64,000 bases of DNA from Sanderia malayensis. Taxonomy: Eukaryota; Cnidaria; Scyphozoa; Semaeostomeae; Pelagiidae. Every line of letters starts with the position of its first letter. Position 1 is the stretch's first letter. Below, in pieces: positions 45,201-56,437 of this stretch. Under the pieces are notes generated by a model. The model was given only the letters and a program-made list of their open reading frames with translations. It made no database searches and was not told the origin of the DNA. The stretch spans positions 4,712,001 through 4,776,000 of the forward strand of contig RQOL01000906.1 of the NCBI GenBank assembly GCA_013076295.1, written 5' to 3'. A program made the position numbers and the translations under genes.

Positions 45201-47732
45201 CGCCCGGGAGCTTATTAAATATCTTCCAAAATTGGGTGGGCGCTTATTAGTGGGGGGCGCTTATTAGAGGAAATACCTCTTCTCACCTTATATCTGATTA
45301 ATTGTATTTATTTTCTCTCAGGCAATGCATGGAACAACAACTACCCCTATTCGAATGTAGGCGAGGAGCAGGCACTGGCTACACCACCCATAGATAGCCA
45401 GCTTAAGGAGTTGACTCTGAAAGATCTCCCCGATAATGCAATTTTGTTTCCAGTCTTGCCGACGTCGAGAATCGGCGTAACCCCTGACAACGCCGTGGAC
45501 ATCAAGGATCAGAATAGAAACGCAAGTACGAATGATTCGATTAGCAATAACAATAGCAGTAGTAGCAGTGGCAAAGATGTTTTCAATGGCAAAGAGAATC
45601 AACCGTGTTTCATGCCACTGGTCGTCAAATCACCACGCCCAAGCATTGTTGACCAATCATCGTCTTCATCGCCGCGTGGGGGTGGGAGGAAGTGGGCTGG
45701 ACGAAAGCTTTCGGATGTGAAGAGACGAAAAGCCGATATGAGTAGCAGTAGTAGCAGTGAAAGCTCGTCCAGTGATGATGAAATCAAAGAGCTTTGCTCC
45801 TATGGAGTTGTCAGGCTACGTGCTTCTTCCCGTCCCCCTGACAAGATGGCCGCCATGTCTTTGTCGTCTTCGTCGTCGACATCGCCATCTTTATCGTCGT
45901 CAGCATCTTCGTCGTTTGTTTTGTCTGGTCATCACAGGCGTCGCAGCAAATGTGCGTCATCCAGACTGCAGTCATTGCAAAGGCCCTCGATAAACTTCGA
46001 TAGGATGCAGCAGGTATTGATTTAGTTAGATTTTTCTTGTGCGTCTTTTGCTTGTGTGCTGCGGTGCCCAAACCTACCGCATCGAGTCCATCTGGCATCC
46101 CTCTGAGGTTTCTTTGAAATTGACATTCAAATTGGTCGCTCTAGAATGCGTACATTAAGCTTAGGTTGCTGTCCGCATTTTTCATAGTACGCTAATATTT
46201 TTATCAATACCACAAGTTTTAAGATAGGCAGGGGCATTGTTTCAAAACAAGTCGTCCATATCATTCATGCATTTGACAGTGCAAACGAGTCAATATAAAC
46301 ATAAAAGGTGAATATATATTTAAGCAAAGACCTGTTTTCGAAACTTCTTTTTACCTTGATTATCGAGAGTTTCTTGGTGAATTTCGACGTGTTATTGGGT
46401 GTTTTATGGACGCTGTTTGTACCCACATTAGTCCTCAGTTTCTAACTTATAAGAAAATCATAATCATGTTGCTTGTGTGCCATTGGATGTAGTTGATAAT
46501 TCAATTTGCAATTCGATTCTTGATTCAGTGGAATGTTATCTTTGTTTTCTGTGTTCTGTCGATAATTTGAAGCCTTTTCATTCACATAACCGCCCCATTC
46601 ACTTTCGCCTCTACCCCACCCCTATCCCACGCCCACGCCCCTATCCTCGGTTGATTGATTTTCATCTCGAATTTTAAGATATGGGGGATTTTGAAGATAT
46701 CTCCCAGTTTTTCGATTCATTGGGATGTTCTAGGTGTAGCTACCTCTTTTTACCCGTCGCTAATTATGATAAGCGCAACACGTGCATACTGGGGTTTATT
46801 TGCCGCATGCTTGTCTCATAATTTCTCCACGTATCAGTTTACTTTGAATGGATTCTATTTATCCATTACTCCATCTCTGGTATTTTATTATCTCGACATT
46901 ATCTTTCTTTGAATGTACATTAATTCTGAAACGTGTTTTATTGTTTCCGCAGACACTGCTGAAAAGGCAAAGAAGTAGAATAGTTAGAGTAAGGGTAAGT
47001 TATATCACTGTCTGCATTGATAAACCGATTTTGAAGATGAGCATGGTGATAAGTTTAACGAGTACAATTACGGTATAATTGTATAAACTCGTACGATTAA
47101 GGCAGGGACCGAATATAATGGCCTTTTTACGACGACCAGAACTAAGGTGTGGCTTATTGAGCAAGATTTTGGAACAAAGCAAGCAGTTTGAGCTATCTGG
47201 ATTTCAATGAGGCATGTTGTAATGATTTCGGGCAATGTTTAACCGGCTATGGTTACAGTCGAACTTGTTATGGTCAAGGCTTAACTGGTTATGGTTACGG
47301 CCTAAATTGTTATGGTCAAGGTTTAACTGGATATGGTTGCGGCCTAACTTGTTATGGTTAAGGTTTAACTGGATATGGTTAAGGCTCAACTTGTTATGGT
47401 CAAGGCTCAACTGGTTATCGTTAAAGCTCGACGAATTATTGTTAATGTCTTTTTAGAGAAACCTAACGATCATGATGACAGTGATTATAATTATTCTAAT
47501 TTCCTCAAATCACTTTAAATCGAGAAAAGTCATAAACTGTATTTATGATGATATTATGAGCTGATGCTAATTACGATTATAATTGTTAATTCCATTTTGT
47601 TTTTCCTTCCCTCTTCAGGCATTGTCGAATTCCCGTTCCTGTGACGTAGCTGCTCTTGGTTTTAAGCCCATCACAAACTTGAACCCCTGTATCAACCACT
47701 TGGCGCCAGTCGAGAACCCAATTGCATTTTAA
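42244..47732 (+). CDS. FAM53: FAM53 family protein
   Basis: FAM53 proteins (A/B/C; FAM53B is Simplet) are nuclear proteins tied to beta-catenin nuclear import and to kinase regulation. Five exons keep frame: 42244-42312, 42471-42570, 45322-46013, 46954-46995, 47619-47732, encoding 338 residues (vertebrate members roughly 390-420). The N-terminus MLRFIAQKLRNQSLNEVR aligns with the FAM53 hallmark start (VTLITEKLQNQSLDDL in vertebrates), exon 3 opens with GNAW like the conserved GN-W motif, and near the C-terminus RPSINFDRMQQ matches RPSLDFDKMNQ. The middle is serine-rich and basic (VKRRKADM, long Ser runs), likely disordered with nuclear signals. The assignment relies on short conserved motifs, so it is at family level. 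Confidence 0.78.
44782..44850. repeat. Imperfect hairpin in FAM53 intron
   Basis: CCTATCTATTCTCAAATAAAC pairs with GTTTATTTGAGGATGGATAGG around a short loop. It lies directly beside a longer palindrome. Confidence 0.7.
44858..44914. repeat. 57-bp perfect palindrome (28-1-28)
   Basis: Two 28-base arms are exact reverse complements separated by a single C; the arm starts TTGATAAAGTCAAGAAGATT. Located in the FAM53 intron between exons 2 and 3. Confidence 0.95.
45181..45278. mobile_element. Small GC-rich MITE (CTAATAAGCGCCC)
   Basis: CCGTATTTCATCTAATAAGCG at left and CGCTTATTAGAGGAAATAC at right are inverted; about 98 bp. It ends about 43 bp before the FAM53 exon 3 acceptor. Confidence 0.75.
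47221..47425. repeat. ~40-bp (2x20) minisatellite
   Basis: Alternating 20-base half units GGTTATGGTTACGGCCTAA- and TTGTTATGGTCAAGGCTTAA-like, five copies, in the last FAM53 intron. It creates periodic open frames on both strands that are not genes. Confidence 0.85.
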
Positions 47733-49432
47733 CTGTACGTACGATGCTGGATGAGTGATTGTCCAATCACGTTGACTTATTTCGTGAAGCTGTTTCGGGA
47801 AATTGACTTCGAGTTCGGGTATCTACGTTTCTTCCTACACTTGATGTTCGCAAGAAACTGACATTTATCGTTGGTAGATAATGCGTAATGTTCATTCCTT
47901 TGTTTCAAAAGGTCATTGAGGGGTAGTTTCTCTTTGTAAGATGGAGATTTTGGTCAGCGTTTGATGTAAATTTGCATTACAGTGGAATCTTGGTGTAGCA
48001 CACTTTCTCGTATGACAAGCTTGAGAATCTCGTCCCTTAAAATGTTTATAATACTGTTTTCAGTTTTGCTACAATTTATGTTCCTGCAAGACTTGTTATA
48101 TCAATACTTCACTGTATTTGCAATAGATAGCAGTATGTTAAAATTGTAGAGTTCCCAGTTACATTGTTCCGTGATTCCCCGTGTCGCTTGTTCCAATGTT
48201 TAGCTCCGAGTCCTAGTTGCGCTGACTCCGTTGCTCCAAGTTAGATACTTATTTTGCAGGGTTTTCTGTATTCAAAGGCAGCAGGACTTTTCGATCTGTC
48301 ATTTTTATCAGCAGTAGGTTGTAGGACATTAGTTGTTGTTGTCGCTGTACGTATAGAGCTATACACAGCACAACCCGTGTATATCGTTGTACATAGTAAC
48401 TTATCACTTCTCGCACTCTGTTTATTCGTCATTGTACATGTATTAATACAGGAGAGGTATATACATATATATATTTGTCATCATGGTGTTTTATTGTTGG
48501 TATTTTAAGCGTAAAAAGAAAACGTATAGTGTGTCCTCGTGTTGGGTCACTGTTGCTATTAGTTAAAGTTAAGGGTTCTGATTTTCAGCATTTATATCGT
48601 TCATAATCATGCGTTTAACATAAACATACTATACCACTCGATATAACGAGCTCAGCATTTGTGTTTCATTGAAGTGTTTTCAATACTATCTTTAATCGTT
48701 CTACAATTTATTTTTGCTACAAGCTGCTGATCCTAAGCAGAACTTCCGTTTGGCGGACATCTATAAAGGATTTATTATTTTTCCCTTGTATAGAGTTTGC
48801 TTTTGCAACGATTTTCAATTTCATAATAATGACATGCTACATATACAGAGCGTCGTCATGAATAACTACAAACTACCAAGCAAAACAAACTAATAAACTA
48901 ATCCAACGAGATGACCAGTTTTGAAATGTTTTGAGACATTTGTCCGCTGTGTGGAGGTTCCACTGCAGTCAAGTGCATTTTGTTCTTTCGGGCCTAGTTA
49001 CATCGGGACTTTGCTGTAATGTAATATACATTATACATATATATATATACATAACTTAGAGGAAACAATGATTGTACTCACTAGTGGTTGTTGTTGCCTC
49101 TTCGTATCACCACGCAGAAGATATGAATTTCATGAATGATATCAAATAGGCGGATCTATTACGTCATGGTTGACAAATAACATGTTTATTTGATACTGCC
49201 TAATTTCAATACCTGTGTGACCAGACCAAGTACATAATATTATGCTTTTAGCAAAACTTTTGTAACTTTGTCTTTGGCATAACTTTATGACAATATTGGC
49301 ATAATTTCCAAATTTGAGTTGAGTTGAGTTTGAGTCACGCCATTGCGTCACACTTTTCCACGAAACCACGTGTACTTCTCCTCTTCCACTTCTCCTCTTC
49401 CGCCTTCCTTTCCTGTACCTACTTAGGCCAAG
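47733..49432. other. FAM53 3' flank and intergenic sequence
   Basis: Probably FAM53 3' UTR followed by the upstream region of the next gene. An 84-residue open frame at 48254 is hydrophobic but lacks support. TA-dinucleotide tracts occur at 48465 and 49035. Nothing else was recognised. Confidence 0.4.
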
Positions 49433-51253
49433 ATGTCCGAGAGTTGCAGAGCCGATGTTACTGAAAATGTAACCCTTGTCAAAATACTTTTCCATCTAAA
49501 TATTCCTGAAAATGACAACCTCAACATTGCAAATGGAGAAACAAATGTTATCGCGATTGTTGATGGGAGCAGTGAAGAAGACTTTGTCGAAGGTAAAAAT
49601 GCACCCGAACTTCACAAATGTCGTGAAAGACCTGTCGGTACACCTGGGGAAAGGTTTCTGTTATCTTCATTTGGAGGATTGGTTGATAGTTTTCATGAAT
49701 TAAATAATATCTCGCACAATAATGTTACAATGCGCAATAAGGATGCTGAATGTGGCTTTACAAGAAAAAGAAAATCTTTGGAGCAAAGACATTCTTCTAA
49801 GTTGATACCTTCGACAGGGACAGATGAAAGTTCTTCTACCTCTAGTTTTAAGTCATTTGCTGCAGAACCTACTTCTGAAGAAAGGAAAACAAAACGTAAA
49901 TTTTGGGGCTCAAGTTCAAGAATTACCCCTGAAATATCAAAAGCAAAGAAAGAAAGAAAATCGACACTTGTAAACTCAAATAATAGGCACAGTAAACTTG
50001 AAACTAGTGAAACCTCTGTGTCTTCGGAAAGCATTGATGATGTGACATTTTTTTCATGCGTGTCATCACCGTTGGAAAGTATTGACTCTTTATCCAAGGA
50101 TAGTCAAGAAACAAGCACAACAATGACAGATACAAGTATCTTAGATACAAGTACCTTAGATACAAGTATCTTTGATACAGACACAGGTACAGTTGAAAAT
50201 GACCATAAAAATCCCAAAAGTGATGTTCCAGATGAGTCTACTATCAGCAGTGATGTATCAACACCTCTGTCGGCTGAACGAGAAAGAGTCAGTAATGATG
50301 AGATATGTACAGCTAATAATTTTGATGGCTATAATTCAGTATGTTGTGGTATAGTAGCATCCCCACAGCTTGGCAGAGAAAACACCAGCAAAGAAAATGA
50401 TGATAAACATGATGATTCTAACTGTAGAATACCAAGTGTGGTAAAACCTACACAGGCTGAATTAACAGCAGTCAATAATAGTGTATTTCATTGCAGTCAT
50501 GGTAATGATGATTGTGGGTGCAAAAATCATGGTGCTGCAACACTTTCACAAGCCAAAAAAGGAACAATCAGTAAAAATAAAGCATATGATAGTGTTAATT
50601 ATGATGATTGTGGTTATGAAAATCATGCTGTCGTAGCAGCTCAACAGGCAGAAAGAGCAAAAACCAACAATGATGAGTTTTGTAATATTGATAATGATCA
50701 TGGCTGTACATTTGAAAACCATGCTATAAAAACACATCTTCCAATTCATGGAGGGAAAAGCAGCGATGTTAATACATTTGATGTTCATAATGAGGTGGCG
50801 TGTAGCACAGAAGTACTGGACACTTCAAATTATCCAGTATCTTCTACTTCAACAGTTGTGAACAGTGAAAGAGGGAACTGCATTAATTTGCCAATGCAAT
50901 GTCATGATGTGGAACAAGAATCTGTGAACCAACATGTGTTGTTTACTTCTAAGAGTGTTCGCATTAAGCATATGGAAATAGAAATAGATAAACTCTGTCA
51001 ATTGTCATCAAGTTTTGAGCAATTGGCAGGTAAAATGGAAGTAACAATGCAACATTTAAATAAGAGAGCTTCTTTGAAACCAGTGGAACAAAGATCTGTC
51101 TCAGTTGAGGCAAAGCTGGATGGCTCAGAAGACAAGTTTGGACATGATGACCAAAATGCTAAGCTTGAGAGAAGGATCAAAGCCTTAGAAAAGAAAGTTA
51201 AATGTATCTTAAGCTCAAAAGTTTGCTCAAAATGCAATGATAAAAGTAATTGA
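49433..51253 (+). CDS. Orphan 606-residue low-complexity protein with C-terminal coiled coil
   Basis: Uninterrupted single-exon frame of 606 codons, far longer than chance in this AT-rich DNA. I do not recognise the family. Residues 1-30 contain a hydrophobic/amphipathic stretch (VTLVKILFHLNI). About 110-185 are Ser/Thr-rich with basic clusters (TRKRKS, ERKTKRKFW, KAKKERKS) that could be nuclear signals. About 220-245 repeat TSILDTSTLDTSIFDT. About 350-435 contain three ~32-residue repeats with a (D/N)DCGxxNH core (DDCGCKNH, DDCGYENH, DHGCTFENH). About 505-600 form a likely coiled coil ending in a CSKC pair. The initiating Met follows a clean upstream region; intronlessness among intron-rich neighbours may mean a retrocopy or a young gene. 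Function unknown. Confidence 0.75.
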   Translation: MSESCRADVTENVTLVKILFHLNIPENDNLNIANGETNVIAIVDGSSEEDFVEGKNAPELHKCRERPVGTPGERFLLSSFGGLVDSFHELNNISHNNVTMRNKDAECGFTRKRKSLEQRHSSKLIPSTGTDESSSTSSFKSFAAEPTSEERKTKRKFWGSSSRITPEISKAKKERKSTLVNSNNRHSKLETSETSVSSESIDDVTFFSCVSSPLESIDSLSKDSQETSTTMTDTSILDTSTLDTSIFDTDTGTVENDHKNPKSDVPDESTISSDVSTPLSAERERVSNDEICTANNFDGYNSVCCGIVASPQLGRENTSKENDDKHDDSNCRIPSVVKPTQAELTAVNNSVFHCSHGNDDCGCKNHGAATLSQAKKGTISKNKAYDSVNYDDCGYENHAVVAAQQAERAKTNNDEFCNIDNDHGCTFENHAIKTHLPIHGGKSSDVNTFDVHNEVACSTEVLDTSNYPVSSTSTVVNSERGNCINLPMQCHDVEQESVNQHVLFTSKSVRIKHMEIEIDKLCQLSSSFEQLAGKMEVTMQHLNKRASLKPVEQRSVSVEAKLDGSEDKFGHDDQNAKLERRIKALEKKVKCILSSKVCSKCNDKSN

Positions 51254-51912
51254 ACAACTACTTTATTGCAAAAGCTTGCATATGTTGCGTGGCTACAACT
51301 GTACGTATTTGGTCATGACTCAATTTTCTATTCATGAGTGGTTTGGAAATGCTTCATGAACTTGTGCATTTATTTGATATTGTATTGACATACCATGTTT
51401 CCTTGATAAGGACCCCCATGGGGCTGATTTATTTCAGAACTTTTTAGGGGCCATTTATTTCAGGGGGCTTATTTTTATAAAAACCAATATAAACAGGCTA
51501 AAACTATAACAGCTTATATTACTATCTAAATAAACAGGCTAAAATTTCTTTTAAGACAACAGAATAAACAATAGCTTGTTCTGTTCCAACAATTGGCTGA
51601 GTGGAAAGTTTGCAGACTTTACCGTAGACTTGTAGGTTTTACCGTATTTATTTTGTTCTTTCATTATCTCCACAGTGTTCTTTCTCCAAGAATTTAACAT
51701 AAATTTTCCTTTTTCGCAGGACAATAGCATCACTGAGTGTCTCCATGTGGATTTTCATCGTTTGCTTGACAGGTTGACGCAATTGTAGCAAACTGGATTT
51801 GGCAAGACAGTTTATGGTATTGCAAATCTCATTCGATTTTTTATTTTTTGTTGTGAATAATAATTTGTTGTTATCATCAACTTATCATCCTTATTGCCTT
51901 GGATGTATTGTA
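51254..51912. other. Intergenic, MITE debris only
   Basis: Contains GGGGGCTTATT and AACAATAGC motifs seen in the MITE families above but no complete element, and no gene. Confidence 0.4.
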
Positions 51913-52983
51913 CACTGGGCTTCCAAAAGTATTGCAACGCCTGATAAAAAATGGCGTCTAGAAGTGGCCCTAGGCCTGAGCAAGGAAATTTACATAAAAA
52001 TATATAAATACCAAACGGGTTTCAATAGCGAATTTCTTTAGCAGAAATATACTCAGAATTTCATAAATTTTCAAATAAAAACATAATTTAAATTATATCT
52101 TATTGTTTTGCAATAATATTAAAAGAAAACTGCGAAGAGGTCCCTTAAAAAATGTTTGCGAAAATTTATCGAAGTAGAATAATTAAAACGTCAATAATTA
52201 TAATTTCTTTCACTTAAAGCCACGCAAATTCTCTCTCATTTAAAAGAGAATGCTTTAAAACTTTGAAAAATGTAAAGATTTGTCATGTAACTGTCTTGAC
52301 CTTTATAATTTTCAGTTTCAGTCTTTGTTTACCACTTGGAAAGCGCATGTTTTGTTTTTCAAATTTCAGAGTGGGTTTTAAAAAATAAAATTTTTGTTAA
52401 CTTCAGAAAGTATGAAGCCCTTGAAAATTACATCAAATTATAGTATTTGAAACAAATTATAGGAATATCCATGTCGGATTTTTTGTATTGCGCTTAACCT
52501 TCCTTTTTTTATTCTGGAAAAAAATTACGGAAAAATAGGTTTTGTCAAATCAAATTCCTAAAATGATAAACAAAGACTGAAACTGAAAATTACAAAGGTC
52601 AAGACAGTTACATGACAAATCTTTACATTTTTCAAAATTTTAAAACATTCTCTTTTAAATGAGAGAGAATTTGCGTGGCTTTGAGTGAAAGAAATTATAA
52701 TTATTGGCGTTTTAATTTCTCCACTTCGATAAATTTTCGTGAACATTTTTTAAGGGACCTCTTTGCAGTTTTCTTTAAATATTATTATAAAACAATATGA
52801 CATAGCTTAAATTATGTTGTCACTTTAAAATTTATGAAATTCTGAGTATATTTCTGCTAAAGAAATTCGCTACAAACCCGTTTGGTATTTATATATTTTT
52901 ATGTAAATTTTCTTGTTTAGGCCTCGGGCCACTTTTAGACGCCATTTTTTATCAGGCGTTGCAATACTTTTGGAACCCCAGTG
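51913..52983. mobile_element. Tc1/mariner-like foldback element (1,071 bp)
   Basis: TA-flanked (51911-51912, 52984-52985). Left end CACTGGGCTTCCAAAAGTAT and right end ATACTTTTGGAACCCCAGTG are inverted. The arms stay closely similar for roughly 415 bp (to about 52325 and from about 52569), leaving a spacer of about 240 bp. No transposase frame. Confidence 0.9.
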
Positions 52984-53439
52984 TATATTGTTCTCATTAT
53001 CTTGGGTAGCTACTTTCTTGGGTTGGGTAGCGTGTTTATATAGATACGTAAATGTAGAATTTGAGGCCAGTATTACGATTACAGCTGGGTAGAACTTGCG
53101 TTTTTATGTAACATTATTCTTCATCATCGGAGGTCACAGAAACCTGATGAAAACTTCAAGAAACCTGAACCTGTCTTTGTGCAATTTTTATTCAGCTAGA
53201 GAGAGCTCCGTTGTCACAAATAATATGATCCAAGCAACTCGTCATTAGTCGTAGCTAAGTCACAACACTATCAGTTAATGGACTGTCTTTCCGTTTATAG
53301 ATTTCTTGACTTCGTTGCACTTTTAGTGCAGCAGGAAATTGCCAAAAAGTAGTGGAATTGTTCACTTTTTGATAAAAGCATGAAACTTGGTCAAGATACA
53401 CATTTTGATGTGGCGAAAAAGATAGGATATGGAGGCATC

Positions 53440-54150
53440 TTCAAAAATCCGCCTAAAATCTATTTTCAGAACATAAAACTCGACCCAGGCTTCCATTCCT
53501 TTATCCCCTATGAATCGTGTAACTATCCGATTACCTTAGTAAAAATTGGCAAAGGTATGCAACTCAACAAGCTAAAAACGATGAAATATATAGGAAATCT
53601 CGAAAATATAGCTAAAGGCTATTTTTAGAATACAAAGGCTGGACCCAGACCCCTATTTTTTAAACGATTGTGACCCTTGTATATATACGATTTATAAAGT
53701 GAAAATTGGTAAACATATGCATCTCAACATGATAAAAACGATTAAATATAGAGGCAATCTCATAAATTCATCTAATAGCTATTTTTAGAACACCTGAGTT
53801 GAACCCAGACCCCTATTTTTTCAAACAACTGTGACCCTTGTATATATACGATTTATAAAGTACAGATTGGTAAACATATGCATCTCAACATGATAAAAAC
53901 GATTAAATAGAGGGCAAATCTCGAAAATGCATCTAATAGCTATTTTTAGAACATCTGAGTTGGATCCAAACCCTTACTTGTTTGAACATTCTTGCAGTAG
54001 AAGCTAATACTAAAGTACAATTGGCAAATATATTCATTTCAAAACGGTAAAACGATGAAATATAAAGGCGTTCTTAAAAATGCATTAAAGGGCAATTGCT
54101 AGACAATGCGGGTTGCACCCAGACCCCTATTTCTTAAAACGATTGTATAG
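53440..54150. repeat. ~158-bp tandem array in left palindrome arm
   Basis: About five units separated by CTATTTTTAGAA; each contains ACCCAGACCCCTATTTTTT and CATCTCAACATGATAAAAAC-like blocks. Mirrored at about 55635-56345 in the right arm. Confidence 0.85.
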
Positions 54151-54279
54151 AAACATTTTCCATATTTTACCTCTCAAATGGTTAACTATGTAGAAGCAAC
54201 ACTGTCAACAAGTTAATAGTTTTCACAATACAGTTACTTTCATCAAAATCTTTATATGGTTCAAAAAACTGTTTACCTT

Positions 54280-55013
54280 CTAGCAGTCACCATTACATTT
54301 GCATAACGCAGTGCAGGGTAGTGCTGCCCTCTGGCAAGAGCATCGTCCACCACACCTCTGATTGCATGAGCATTTTATCAGCTCTTGGCATGCTCTTGAT
54401 GCTTCGGGTAGTAAACTCCAGACAGGTTCCCAAGAACCTTGAGTAGCATTGAATTCCCAACCAAATGCATTAGGGCTTGGTAGTTCAGAGTAGCGTTCGA
54501 GACATTGTCCCCAAACGAAGCCTGCTTGATAGCTCGCTCTCTTAACATGCTGCAAAAGAGCACCTTTAGTGGGAGGAATTTTATCGATCTGCCGTTCTTT
54601 CTGTGTAAATAGGTGCTTTCTAGCTTCGTTAACATTGTATGTAGTGGTTGTTGTATCATACATAAGCGCAACAAATCTCTCCAGGTATCTGAACTGTTCG
54701 TCTTCCGTTTCTTCGTGAGGTTTAGAGAGATCGATAAAAACATCTGTAACATCCTCGAACAGCTTCTACATTTTCCATGCTGTCTTTTTTCCAACGCCGC
54801 TAAAAATGATACCGTGTCACAGCCAGTGAAAGAGTGGAAAAATGGAAGAGCTGCGGACTTTTGCGCGCCTAAAGTTGCGGCGATTCGATGGATCGGTATG
54901 TAGTGAAAGCTTTTCCCACTTCCAAAGGCGATCCAAAGCTCTTCAGGGGATATCTGATGATACACTGATATCGCCAAAACAACTACCCCTGTGTCCACTG
55001 TGCATATTAACAT
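54280..55013 (-). pseudogene. Transposon-associated protein fragment: nuclease-like TGCDT block plus Cys-rich tail (frame-broken)
   Basis: Two overlapping minus-strand frames. The upstream one (from 55013) has TVDTGVVVLAISVY, FHYIPIHRIA and FFHSFTGCDTVSFLA; the DT and GCDT acidic blocks recall PIN/XPG-like nucleases (inference). The downstream one (to 54280) has NEARKHLFTQKERQIDKIPP, HVKRASYQAGFVW and a Cys-rich end (CGGRCSCQRAALPCTALCKC). A frame change near 54,735 coincides with the palindrome loop edge, so this is not one intact gene. Such proteins are common, uncharacterised repeats in cnidarian and other invertebrate genomes. Confidence 0.7.
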
Positions 55014-55075
55014 TTTATTGAAGCCTTTTTGACTGGCGTCAAGTTTTTATCGATCTCTCTAAACCTCACGAAGAA

Positions 55076-55504
55076 ATGGAAGACGAACAGTTCAGATACC
55101 TGGAGAGATTTTTTGCGCTTATGTATGATACAACAACCACTACATACAATGTTAACGAAGCTAGAAAGCACCTATTTACACAGAAAGGACGGCAGATCGA
55201 TAACATTCCTCCCACTAAAGGTGCTCTTTTGCAGCATGTTAAGAGAGCGAGCTATCAAGCAGGCTTCGTTTGGGGACAATGTCTCGAACGCTACCCTGAA
55301 CTACCAAGCCCTAATGCATTTGGTTGGGAATTCAATGCTACTCAAAGTTCTTGGGAACCTGTCTGGAGTTTACTACCCGAAGCATCAAGAGCATGCCAAG
55401 AGCTGATAAAATGCTCATGTAAGCAGAGGTGTGGTGGACGATGCTCTTGCCAGAGGGCAGCACTACCCTGCACTGCGTTATGCAAATGTAATGGTGACTG
55501 CTAG
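55076..55504 (+). pseudogene. Mirror copy of the C-terminal half of the TGCDT-family protein
   Basis: 142-codon frame almost identical to the downstream frame at 54280-54710 on the opposite strand, with the same Cys-rich tail. It lacks the TGCDT block, which exists once only, in the loop. Likely a non-functional fragment. Confidence 0.75.
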
Positions 55505-56437
55505 AAGGTAAACAGTTTTTTGAACCATATAAAGATTTTGATGAAAGTAACTGTATTGTGAAAACTATTAACTTGTTGACAGTGTTGCTTCTACATAGTT
55601 AACCATTTGAGAGGTAAAATATGGAAAATGTTTCTATACAATCGTTTTAAGAAATAGGGGTCTGGGTGCAACCCGCATTGTCTAGCAATTGCCCTTTAAT
55701 GCATTTTCAAGAACGCCTTTATATTTCATCGTTTTACCGTTTTGAAATGAATATATTTGCCAATTGTACTTAAGTATTAGCTTCTACTGCAAGAATGTTC
55801 AAACAAGTAAGGGTTTGGATCCAACTCAGATGTTCTAAAAATAGATATTAGATGCATTTTCGAGATTTGCCCTGTATTTAATCGTTTTTATCATGTTGAG
55901 ATGCATATGTTTACCAATCTGTACTTTATAAATCGTATATATACAAGGGTCACAGTTGTTTGAAAAAATAGGGGTCTGGGTTCAACTCAGGTGTTCTAAA
56001 AATAGCTATTAGATGAATTTATGAGATTGCCTCTATATTTAATCGTTTTTATCATGTTGAGATGCATATGTTTACCAATTTTCACTTTATAAATCGTATA
56101 TATACAAGGGTCACAATCGTTTAAAAAATAGGGGTCTGGGTCCAGCCTTTGTATTCTAAAAATAGCCTTTAGCTATATTTTCGAGATTTCCTATATATTT
56201 CATCGGTTTTAGCTTGTTGAGTTGCATACCTTTGCCAATTTTTACTAAGGTAATCGGATAGTTACACGATTCATAGGGGATTTAAAGGAATGGAAGCCTG
56301 GGTCGAGTTTTATGTTCTAAAAATAGATTTTAGGCGGATTTTTGAAGATGCCTCCATATCCTATCTTTTTCGCCACATCAAAATGTGTATCTTGCCCAAG
56401 TTTCATGCTTTTATCAAAAAATGAACAATTGTTGCTA

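Larger units (their letters stand above)
53352..56437. mobile_element. Giant palindromic element (3.1 kb) carrying inverted gene fragments
   Basis: 53352-54745 is repeated in reverse at about 55046-56437 (coordinate sums near 109,785) with only scattered changes; the loop 54745-55046 is single-copy. Both ends share AATTGTTCA and TTTTTTGATAAAAGCATGAA. Each arm has an outer tandem array and an inner coding fragment. A target-site duplication was not found. Confidence 0.9.

Noticed and set aside
47204..47456. Periodic frames LNHNKLGRNH and LLWSRLNWLW
   Set aside because: Artefact of the ~40-bp minisatellite.
48254..48508. Hydrophobic 84-residue open frame
   Set aside because: Lies in the presumed FAM53 3' region, with no family match, repeat or splice support.
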